Below are positions 1 to 7,226 of a stretch of DNA of 64,000 nucleotides, piece after piece. The notes under the pieces are model-generated. The model worked only from the letters and a program-made list of their open reading frames with translations, did no database searches and had not been told where the DNA came from. The DNA comes from Sanguibacter suaedae (GTDB lineage Bacteria > Actinomycetota > Actinomycetes > Actinomycetales > Cellulomonadaceae), in the NCBI RefSeq assembly GCF_016342785.1, contig NZ_JAEINH010000002.1, forward strand, positions 34,019-98,018. Direction: 5' to 3'. A program made the translations under genes and the position numbers. Every line of letters starts with the position of its first letter. The stretch's first letter is position 1.

Positions 1-6
1 CGTCCG

Positions 7-969
7 GTGGTGGGGGACGGCGCACGGACGCCGTCCCCCACCACCGCGCCTCGGCGCCGCAGGCCGACCGACTGGCGCAAGCACCTCGAGATCGCGCTCC
101 TCTCCGGACCGGCGATCATCGTCTTCCTCGCGTTCGTCATCTTCCCCGTCGTCATGGCCGCCTACTACGGCTTCTACCGGTGGAAGGGCTTCGGGCCTCC
201 CACCGACTTCGTCGGCCTCGACAACTACCTCATCATCTTCAAGGACTCCGCCTTCCACGAGGCGGTCCTCAACAACGGCTTCATCGTGGTCGCGTCCCTC
301 GTGATCCAGGGGCCCGTGGCCATCGCGCTGGCACTGCTCATCAACCAGAAGATGCGCGGACGGTCGATCATCCGCGTCCTCATCTTCGTGCCCTACGTCA
401 TCTCCGAGGTGATCGTGGGGACCGGGTGGGGCCTCATGCTCCAGACCAACGGCGCCGTGAACGACCTGCTCGTCAAGATGGGGCTGGCGGACAGCACCGT
501 CGAGTGGTTGTCCGACCCGGACGTGGCCATCTGGTCGCTCATGCTCATCATCTCGTGGAAGTACATCGGCTTCGCGGTGATCCTCTTCCTCGCCGGGCTG
601 CAGAGCATCCCCGAGGAGCTCTTCGAGGCCGCGGCCATCGACGGCGCGTCCTACTGGCAGATGCAGCGGAGCATCACGCTCCCGCTCCTAGGCCCCACCA
701 TCCGGATCTGGGCGTTCCTGTCGATCATCGGCTCCCTCCAGCTGTTCGACCTCGTCTTCATCATCTGGGGCCAGTACGTCTCCGCCACCGCAGGGACCTC
801 GACGATGGCCATCTACATGGTCAGCGAGGGCCGCATGTCGGGGAACTACGGGTACGGCAACGCTGTCGCGGTCGTCCTGTTCCTCATCTCGCTCGTCATC
901 GCGCTCGTCTACCAGCGATTCGTGCTCCGCCGCGACATGGCGGGCGCGCTCACCGAGAGGACCAAGTGA
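7..969 (+). CDS. Sugar ABC transporter permease, MalF/UgpA type
   Basis: Inner-membrane permease of a CUT1 carbohydrate importer. After a basic N-terminal tail (to about residue 25) come hydrophobic helices from about residue 30, and near residue 210 the EAA loop (EAAAIDGASYWQMQRS) that docks the ATPase. The 320-residue length fits the family. The GTG at base 7 is the first start visible, but the frame is open to the window edge, so the true start may lie upstream. The stop overlaps the start of the next permease by one base (TGATG), so the two are translationally coupled. Substrate inferred from the GH3 and GH43 genes behind it: beta-xylo- or arabino-oligosaccharides. No ATPase gene accompanies the set. 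Confidence 0.88.
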   Translation: MVGDGARTPSPTTAPRRRRPTDWRKHLEIALLSGPAIIVFLAFVIFPVVMAAYYGFYRWKGFGPPTDFVGLDNYLIIFKDSAFHEAVLNNGFIVVASLVIQGPVAIALALLINQKMRGRSIIRVLIFVPYVISEVIVGTGWGLMLQTNGAVNDLLVKMGLADSTVEWLSDPDVAIWSLMLIISWKYIGFAVILFLAGLQSIPEELFEAAAIDGASYWQMQRSITLPLLGPTIRIWAFLSIIGSLQLFDLVFIIWGQYVSATAGTSTMAIYMVSEGRMSGNYGYGNAVAVVLFLISLVIALVYQRFVLRRDMAGALTERTK

Positions 970-1853
970 TGGCAGCCATCGCGGTCTCCCCGCCACCCAC
1001 GACGACACCGGTCAAGCCGCGGAAGAAGGGCTCGGGGCTCAGCCACGCCCGCTGGTACACCTACCTCGTCGCGTACGTCTTCGTCGGCGTGTGCATCGCG
1101 CCCGTCCTCTTCATCGTGCTGGGCGGCTTCCGGTCCAACTCGCAGATCACCCTGGACCCGTCCGGCTTCCCGAGCCCCTGGCAGCTGGGCAACTACGCCG
1201 ACGTGCTGGCCAACTCCACGTTCTGGCAGCAGATGGGCAACTCCGCCTTCGTCGGGATCCTCACGACGCTCGGCGTCGTGGTCCTGGGCGTCATGGCGAG
1301 CTACGTCATCGCCCGGTACGACTTCCGGGGCAGCTCCGCCATGTACTCGCTGTTCGCCGCGGGCCTCATGTTCCCCATGACGGTGGCGATCACGCCGCTG
1401 TACATCCTCGTGCGCGAGCTCGGGCTGATGAACACCCACTGGGGCATCATCCTGCCGCAGATCGCCTTCTCCCTGCCGACGACCGTCATCATCCTCGTGC
1501 CGTTCCTGCGGGCCATCCCCAAGGAGCTCGAGGAGGCCGCGTCCATCGACGGGGCGAGCCGGCTCGGGTTCTTCTTCCGCATGGTGGTGCCGCTGTCCCT
1601 GCCGGGTGTCGTCACCGTCGGCATCCTCGCGTTCGTGGCGAGCTGGAACAGCTACATGCTGCCCCTGTTCATCCTCAACGACTCGTCGATGTACACGGTC
1701 CCGCTCGGCGTGCAGTCGTTCGCGTCGCAGTACTCCGTGGACACCGCGTCCGTGCTCGCCTTCACGTCACTGTCCATGATCCCTGCCCTGATCTTCTTCT
1801 CGCTCTTCGAGCGTCGGATCGTCGGTGGCCTCACCGGGGCGGTGAAGGGATGA
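969..1853 (+). CDS. Sugar ABC transporter permease, MalG type
   Basis: Second CUT1 permease, 294 residues, partner of the preceding gene. Hydrophobic helices begin near residue 35 (YLVAYVFVGVCIAPVLFIVL), and the EAA loop EEAASIDGASRLGFFF lies near residue 190. The ATG is embedded in the stop of the upstream gene, and its own TGA overlaps the ATG of the GH3 gene (ATGA), so permeases and hydrolase form one coupled operon. The solute-binding protein is presumably just upstream of the window. Confidence 0.88.
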   Translation: MAAIAVSPPPTTTPVKPRKKGSGLSHARWYTYLVAYVFVGVCIAPVLFIVLGGFRSNSQITLDPSGFPSPWQLGNYADVLANSTFWQQMGNSAFVGILTTLGVVVLGVMASYVIARYDFRGSSAMYSLFAAGLMFPMTVAITPLYILVRELGLMNTHWGIILPQIAFSLPTTVIILVPFLRAIPKELEEAASIDGASRLGFFFRMVVPLSLPGVVTVGILAFVASWNSYMLPLFILNDSSMYTVPLGVQSFASQYSVDTASVLAFTSLSMIPALIFFSLFERRIVGGLTGAVKG

Positions 1854-4324
1854 GCGCCGTGCCCGAGCCCGCCACCCCCACGTCCTCCCAGGAGCTACCC
1901 GTGACCGACGTCGTCCCCGGCATGCCCGTGGTGTCGGAGGGCGTGCGCGCCCTCCACGCACGGATGACCCTCGAGGAGAAGCTCGCCCAGGTGGTGGGCT
2001 ACTGGCTCGACCAGAACGGCACGGTCGCGCCCATGCAGTCGGAGATGGCCGCGGGCCAGGACGACGGCGGGACGCTCGCCGCGATCACCCGGCACGGTAT
2101 CGGCCACTACACGCGTGTCTACGGCACGCGGCCCGTCGACCCCGCCGAGCGGGCGGTGTGGTTGTGGTCCGAGCAGCGCAGGTTGGTCCGCGAGACACGC
2201 CTCGGCATCCCCGCGCTCGTCCACGAGGAGTGCCTCACGGGACTCGCGGCGTGGCGGGCTGCGACGTTCCCGACGCCCCTCGCGTGGGGGGCCGCGTTCC
2301 ACCCGTCCCTCGTCCGAGAGGTCGGCGAGGCCGTCGGTGCGTCCATGCGTGAGCTGGGTGTCCACCAGGGGCTCGCCCCTGTCCTGGACGTCGTCCGCGA
2401 CCCCCGCTGGGGGCGGGTCGACGAGTGCATCGGTGAGGACCCTTACCTCGTGGGGACCGTCGGGACGGCCTTCGTCCAGGGCCTGCAGGGTGCGGGCGTC
2501 CACGCCACGCTCAAGCACTTCGTGGGGTACTCGGGCTCCGCGGCCGGGCGCAACCACGCCCCGGTGAGCGCCGGGCCGCGGGAGATCGCCGACACGTACC
2601 TCCCGCCCTTCGAGATGGCCGTCCGCGACGGCGGTGTCCGGTCCGTCATGAACTCCTACGCGCAGGTCGACGGGGTCCCGGTGGCGTCCAGCGCCGAGCT
2701 CCTCACGACGCTCCTGCGCGAGACGTGGGGTTTCGACGGCGTGGTCGTCGCCGACTACTTCGCCGTCGCGTTCCTCGAGGTCATGCACAAGGTCGCCGCC
2801 GACCGCGGCGAGGCGGCGGCGCTCGCCCTCCGGGCGGGCATCGACGTCGAGCTGCCCACCGGCGACGCCTACCTCGAGCCCCTCGCCGACCGCGTCCGGG
2901 CCGGGCTGCTCGACGAGGCGTACGTGGACCGGGCCGTGCTGCGCGTCCTCGCCCAGAAGGAGGACCTCGGGCTCCTCGAGCCCGACGCCTTCGACGACGG
3001 CCCGCCGACGGACGTGGACCTCGACGCACCGCACCACCGGGCGCTCGCCCGTCGGCTCGCCGAGGAGTCCGTGGTGCTCCTGTCCAACGACGGGGTCCTC
3101 CCTCTCGTCACGGGCGGCTCGGGCCCGGCGCGGGTCGCGGTCGTCGGCCCCAACGCCGACCGCGCCGAGGCGCTCCTCGGGTGCTACTCCTTCGTCAACC
3201 ACGTCCTTCCCCACCACCCCGGCACAGAGCAGGGGCTGGACATGCCGACGGTGCTCGACGCGCTGCGGTCGGTGCTCACCGGTCCCGGGGGCGGTGCGAC
3301 CGACGTCGTCCACGCCGAGGGGTGCGCCGTCGAGGGTGACGACACGTCGGGCATCGCCGACGCGGTCGCTGCCGCTGCGGACGCGGACGTCGCGGTCGTC
3401 GTCGTCGGTGACCAGGCCGGACTCTTCGGCCGGGGGACCGTGGGGGAGGGCAACGACTCCGAGTCGCTCGAGCTCCCCGGCGTGCAGCGCCGGCTCGTCG
3501 AGGCGCTCGTCGCCACGGGGACACCCGTCGTCATGGTCATGCTCACCGGGCGTCCCTACGCGGTGGGGTGGGCGCTCGACGGCGAGGGGCCGCGCCCCGC
3601 GGCCGTCCTCCAGGCCTTCTTCCCCGGCGAGTGCGGCGGCCTGGCCGTCGCCGACGTGCTCACGGGGCGGGTGGTCCCCTCGGGCCGGCTGCCGGTGTCC
3701 CTGCCGCGGTCGTCGGGCGCCATGCCCTACTCGTACCTCCACCCTGTCCTCGGTGGCCCGTCCGACGTCACCGCCACCGACCCGACGCCGCTGCGTCCCT
3801 TCGGGTTCGGGCTGTCCTACACGGACTTCACGTACTCCGACCTCGTGGTCGACCCGGAGGTCACCGCGGACGGCACCTTCACGGCGGCGGTGACGGTCAC
3901 CAACACGGGGACCGTGACGGGCGACGACGTCGTCCAGCTGTACGGGCACGACGTCGTGGGGTCCGTCCCGCGGCCCGTGGTGCAGCTCCTCGGGTACGCG
4001 CGCGTCCCGGTGCCGGCGGGGGCGTCGGTCCGCGTGACGTTCACCGTGCCCACCACCCGGCTGGCTTTCACGGACCGCGGCATGGTCAAGGTCGTGGAGC
4101 CGGGCGACGTCGAGGTCTGGGTCGGTGCCCACGCCGAGGCGTGCGCACCGGGCGCGCCGGTGACGAACCCGACCGAGGGGGCCATCCCGACCGGTACCCT
4201 CGAGCCGAGGCCCCACCTGCCGGGTCACGCGACGGCGCGCACGACGCTCGCCGTCACGGGCGGGACGCACGTCGTCACCGGGGCCGACACCCGGATCGTC
4301 GACGTCCGCACGGAGGCCCTGTGA
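1850..4324 (+). CDS. Glycoside hydrolase family 3 beta-glycosidase (beta-glucosidase/beta-xylosidase)
   Basis: 824-residue GH3 enzyme, retaining beta-glycosidase. Visible features: N-terminal barrel with RDPRWGRVDECIGEDPYL and KHFVGYSGSAAGRNH substrate-binding segments; putative nucleophile Asp302 in VVADYFAV (most family members have SDW or SDY here); an alpha/beta sandwich domain from about residue 400; a C-terminal fibronectin-III-like domain from about 660. There is no signal peptide, so it should act in the cytoplasm on sugars brought in by the two permeases it is coupled to. The ATG at 1850 was chosen because it overlaps the upstream stop; the frame stays open much further upstream only as a shadow of the permease. 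GH3 motifs alone do not separate glucosidase from xylosidase; the GH43 neighbour favours xylan-derived substrates. Confidence 0.9.
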   Translation: MSAVPEPATPTSSQELPVTDVVPGMPVVSEGVRALHARMTLEEKLAQVVGYWLDQNGTVAPMQSEMAAGQDDGGTLAAITRHGIGHYTRVYGTRPVDPAERAVWLWSEQRRLVRETRLGIPALVHEECLTGLAAWRAATFPTPLAWGAAFHPSLVREVGEAVGASMRELGVHQGLAPVLDVVRDPRWGRVDECIGEDPYLVGTVGTAFVQGLQGAGVHATLKHFVGYSGSAAGRNHAPVSAGPREIADTYLPPFEMAVRDGGVRSVMNSYAQVDGVPVASSAELLTTLLRETWGFDGVVVADYFAVAFLEVMHKVAADRGEAAALALRAGIDVELPTGDAYLEPLADRVRAGLLDEAYVDRAVLRVLAQKEDLGLLEPDAFDDGPPTDVDLDAPHHRALARRLAEESVVLLSNDGVLPLVTGGSGPARVAVVGPNADRAEALLGCYSFVNHVLPHHPGTEQGLDMPTVLDALRSVLTGPGGGATDVVHAEGCAVEGDDTSGIADAVAAAADADVAVVVVGDQAGLFGRGTVGEGNDSESLELPGVQRRLVEALVATGTPVVMVMLTGRPYAVGWALDGEGPRPAAVLQAFFPGECGGLAVADVLTGRVVPSGRLPVSLPRSSGAMPYSYLHPVLGGPSDVTATDPTPLRPFGFGLSYTDFTYSDLVVDPEVTADGTFTAAVTVTNTGTVTGDDVVQLYGHDVVGSVPRPVVQLLGYARVPVPAGASVRVTFTVPTTRLAFTDRGMVKVVEPGDVEVWVGAHAEACAPGAPVTNPTEGAIPTGTLEPRPHLPGHATARTTLAVTGGTHVVTGADTRIVDVRTEAL

Positions 4325-4337
4325 GCACGGAGGAGCA

Positions 4338-5972
4338 GTGAGCACGGTGCACAACCCGGTCCTGCCGGGCACCTACCCGGACCCGAGCGTGTGCCGGGTG
4401 GGGGACGAGTACTACCTCGTGTCGTCCACGTTCGAGTACGTGCCCGGCCTGCCCGTGCACCGCAGCAGGGACCTCGTGCACTGGGAGCACGTGGGGTTCG
4501 TCATCGACCGCCCGGGGATGCTCGACCACGACGGCGTCCCCTCGTCCGACGGTCTCTACGCACCGACGCTCCGTCATCACGACGGGACGTTCTGGCTCGT
4601 GTGCACCTTCCTCGGGCAGCGTGAGGGCGCACGGGGCGGGAACTTCGTGGTCACCGCCACCGACCCCGCCGGGCCGTGGTCCGACCCCGTGTGGCTCGAC
4701 GTCGACGGCATCGACCCGTCGCTGTTCTTCGACGACGACGGGCGGGTCTGGGCGCACGGCACCCGCGGCCCCGCGTCACCGGAGTGGCCCGACCAGACGG
4801 AGGTCTGGGTCCGCGAGCTCGACCCCGCGACCATGACCCTCGTCTGGCCGGAGCGCGTCGTCTGGAACGGTGCGGTGCGCGGCGCCGTGTGGGCCGAGGG
4901 CCCGCACATCTACCGGCACGACGGCGCGTACTACCTGCTCGCCGCCGAGGGCGGCACCGAGTTTCACCACGCCGTGTGCGTGGCGCGAGCCGACGCCGTC
5001 ACCGGCCCCTACACCGGGTACGCGGGGAACCCCGTGCTCACCCACCGTCACCTCGGCCAGGGGTGCGACGTCGTCGGCGTCGGGCACGCCGACCTCGTCC
5101 AGGGGCCCGACGGCTCCTGGTGGGCGCTGCTCCTCGCGATGCGCCCCTACGGCGGTCTCCACGTGAACCTGGGGCGCGAGACGTTCCTCGTGCCCGTCGA
5201 GTGGCAGGACGGCTGGCCCGTCTTCGCGCCCGGCGTCGGCCGCGTCACCACGCAGGTCGAGGTGCCCTTCGCGAGCACCGGTCCTCTCGGGGTGACCCAG
5301 GGCGCGACGTCGGGCGTGGTCCCCCCGGGCGATCCCCGGTGGACGTCCGTGCGCGGCCTGCCCGGCGCCTTCGCGACGCCCCGCGGCGACGGCTGGGACG
5401 TCCGGCTCCTCCCCGCGGCGCCCACCGAACCCGTGGCGTCGGCGTTCCTCGGGGTGCGCCAGCAGCACGCCGACGTCGACGTCCGTGCCACCGTGCGCGT
5501 GGCGCTCGCCGACGGAGAGGACGTGGGGCTGATGGTGCGGCAGTCGGAGGACGACCACGTGCGGGTGTTCCTCACCGGGGGACCGGAGGACGGTCCCGAG
5601 GGAGCCGAGGGTGGGCGGCGCGTGGTCGCCGTCCATCGTCGTGGTGGTGTCGACACGCTCGTCGGCGAGGCGACGCTCGAGGCGTCGTCCGGGTCCGTCG
5701 ACGGGAACGATGCAGGCAACTCCGGTGACGCGGACGACACGGACGACGCGGTGGTGCTCGCGGTGCGGGCGCGCGGCCAGGACTACGCGCTGCTCGTCGG
5801 GTCCCCAAGGGTGGAACCGGTGGAGGTGGCCGTGGTCGATGGCCGGGCGTTGGAGAGCATGACGGTCGGCGGGTTCGTGGGCCTGTGGGTGGGGGTGTTC
5901 GCGACGAGCAACGGTGCACCGACCAGCACCGTCGCCCACGTGGAGCGCTTCGAGTACGTCCCCGCGTGCTGA
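4338..5972 (+). CDS. Glycoside hydrolase family 43 beta-xylosidase/alpha-L-arabinofuranosidase
   Basis: 544 residues, no signal peptide. The five-bladed GH43 propeller begins NPVLPGTYPDPSVCRVGDEY with the catalytic-base Asp15 in YPDPS; further signatures are the second Asp in DGIDPSLFF and the general-acid Glu in WAEGPHIYRHDG. A C-terminal beta-sandwich (about 330-544, DUF1349/concanavalin-like) matches the XynB/AbnA-like subgroup. The GTG at 4338 follows GGAGGAG by two bases; a second GTG at 4347 has better spacing and may be the true start. Lies 13 bp behind the GH3 gene in the same operon. Likely removes arabinose or xylose from imported oligosaccharides. Confidence 0.88.
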   Translation: MSTVHNPVLPGTYPDPSVCRVGDEYYLVSSTFEYVPGLPVHRSRDLVHWEHVGFVIDRPGMLDHDGVPSSDGLYAPTLRHHDGTFWLVCTFLGQREGARGGNFVVTATDPAGPWSDPVWLDVDGIDPSLFFDDDGRVWAHGTRGPASPEWPDQTEVWVRELDPATMTLVWPERVVWNGAVRGAVWAEGPHIYRHDGAYYLLAAEGGTEFHHAVCVARADAVTGPYTGYAGNPVLTHRHLGQGCDVVGVGHADLVQGPDGSWWALLLAMRPYGGLHVNLGRETFLVPVEWQDGWPVFAPGVGRVTTQVEVPFASTGPLGVTQGATSGVVPPGDPRWTSVRGLPGAFATPRGDGWDVRLLPAAPTEPVASAFLGVRQQHADVDVRATVRVALADGEDVGLMVRQSEDDHVRVFLTGGPEDGPEGAEGGRRVVAVHRRGGVDTLVGEATLEASSGSVDGNDAGNSGDADDTDDAVVLAVRARGQDYALLVGSPRVEPVEVAVVDGRALESMTVGGFVGLWVGVFATSNGAPTSTVAHVERFEYVPAC

Positions 5973-6000
5973 CCCGGGTGGTGCGTGCGAGCCTGAGCGG

Positions 6001-6231
6001 ATGATCTTCTTCTTCGGGACGCGTCGCCGCCGCTCGGCCATCGGTGCCGGGACGTTCTCCTGCCCCTTCTGCCTCGAGCCCCGCGAGTACGAGCACGCCC
6101 GCACCCGCACCTGGGCCCACGTCTTCTGGATCCCGGTCTTCCCGCTCGGGTCCGGGCAGGAGAGCGTGCGGTGCACCGTGTGCGGCGGAGAGTGGGCGCC
6201 GGCAGTCCTCGGCGCCGCCCAGAACCGGTAG
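6001..6231 (+). CDS. Small zinc-ribbon protein
   Basis: 76-residue protein with two CxxC knuckles (C21/C24 and C58/C61) separated by an aromatic/Pro-rich stretch (FWIPVFPLG). This layout matches the zinc-ribbon_15-type proteins common in actinobacteria, whose function is unknown. The ATG at 6001 follows a poor ribosome-binding site 28 bp after the GH43 stop, so it may be read through from the sugar operon or have its own weak start. A bidirectional terminator follows at once. Confidence 0.75.
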   Translation: MIFFFGTRRRRSAIGAGTFSCPFCLEPREYEHARTRTWAHVFWIPVFPLGSGQESVRCTVCGGEWAPAVLGAAQNR

Positions 6232-6238
6232 CAGACAG

Positions 6239-6267
6239 CCTTCCGTAGCGCGCGGCCCTACGGAAGG
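6239..6267. terminator. Bidirectional terminator between zinc-ribbon gene and oleD
   Basis: Perfect 10-bp inverted repeat CCTTCCGTAG / CTACGGAAGG around a 9-nt loop, placed between two convergent genes. The TAG stop of the minus-strand oleD (6258-6260) is inside the right arm. No strong U tract. Confidence 0.7.
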
Positions 6268-7226
6268 TAGTGCGCCGCGAGCCTCCGGAGCCCGTCGTCG
6301 ATGCTCACCGACGGCTCCCACTCGAGGTCGGTGCGGGTGCGGCGCTGGTCGAACCAGTGGGCTGTGGAGAGCTGCTCGGCGAGGAACCGTGTCATGGGCG
6401 GCTCGTCCTCGCCCGGGCGCACGCGCCACACGCCCTCGATGGCGCTCCCCGCCGCCCGCGCCACGCGGGCCGGGACGCGCCACGCGGGCGCCCGCACCCC
6501 GGCCGCCGCGCAGATGCCCGCGAGGAGCTCGGCCACCGGGCGCGGTTCACCGTTGGTCACGACGTACGCGTTGCCGTGCACGGCGTCCACGCGGTACAGC
6601 GCCGCGAGGATCGCCGACGCGGCGTTGTCCACGTACGTGGAGTCGATGAGCGCGGCACCGTGGTCGAGGAGCGGCAGCCGCCCGGCGCGGGCGCGCTCCA
6701 CGACGCGCTCCACGAGCTGGGTGTCGCCCGGCCCCCACACGATGTGCGGGCGGACCGCGACGACGCGGAGCTCCGGTGAGTCCGCCGCGAGGGCGAGGAC
6801 CTCCGCCTGGGCCTTGGTGCGCGCGTAGTCGCCGCGTGCGTTCTCGGGGTCCGCGGGCGACGCGTCGTCCCCGACGATCGACTCCCCGGCGTGCGCGACG
6901 GACGGGGAGGACACGAACACGAGGCGCCCCGCCCCGGCCCGCCGGAGCGCCCTGAGCAGGGTGCGGGTGCCCTCGACGTTGACGCGCACGAAGTCGGCGG
7001 GGTCCCCGGCGAACGACACCTTCGCCGCGAGGTGGATCGCGGCATCCACATCCGCGACGGCACGCTCCACGTCGGCCCGGTCCGTCACGGACCCGAGGAC
7101 GTCCTCGACGCCCGTCACGCCCGACGGCCTGCGCTGGAACGTCCGCACGTCGTGGCCGGCGTCGCGGACCGCTGCGGCGACGGCGCCGCCGAGGAGGCCG
7201 CTGGCGCCGGTGACGAGGACCTTCAC
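6258..7226 (-). CDS. oleD: OleD, 2-alkyl-3-oxoalkanoate reductase (NAD(P)-dependent)
   Basis: 322-residue extended short-chain dehydrogenase. N-terminal Rossmann motif TGASGLLG, catalytic Ser region VSSPS near residue 107 and YARTK with Tyr134/Lys138. In olefin synthesis OleD reduces the 2-alkyl-3-ketoacid made by OleA to the 2-alkyl-3-hydroxyacid. The assignment to OleD rather than a general sterol-dehydrogenase-like epimerase rests on its position behind oleA and oleBC. The GTG start at 7226 overlaps the oleBC stop (GTGA), so it is translationally coupled. The longer open frame to 7586 is a shadow of oleBC. Confidence 0.85.
   Translation of the reverse strand: MKVLVTGASGLLGGAVAAAVRDAGHDVRTFQRRPSGVTGVEDVLGSVTDRADVERAVADVDAAIHLAAKVSFAGDPADFVRVNVEGTRTLLRALRRAGAGRLVFVSSPSVAHAGESIVGDDASPADPENARGDYARTKAQAEVLALAADSPELRVVAVRPHIVWGPGDTQLVERVVERARAGRLPLLDHGAALIDSTYVDNAASAILAALYRVDAVHGNAYVVTNGEPRPVAELLAGICAAAGVRAPAWRVPARVARAAGSAIEGVWRVRPGEDEPPMTRFLAEQLSTAHWFDQRRTRTDLEWEPSVSIDDGLRRLAAHYLP

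Noticed and set aside
1895-4372. 825-residue minus-strand open frame
   Set aside because: Antisense shadow of the GH3 gene; Arg/Gly/Asp-rich composition with no family features, produced by GC-biased third positions.
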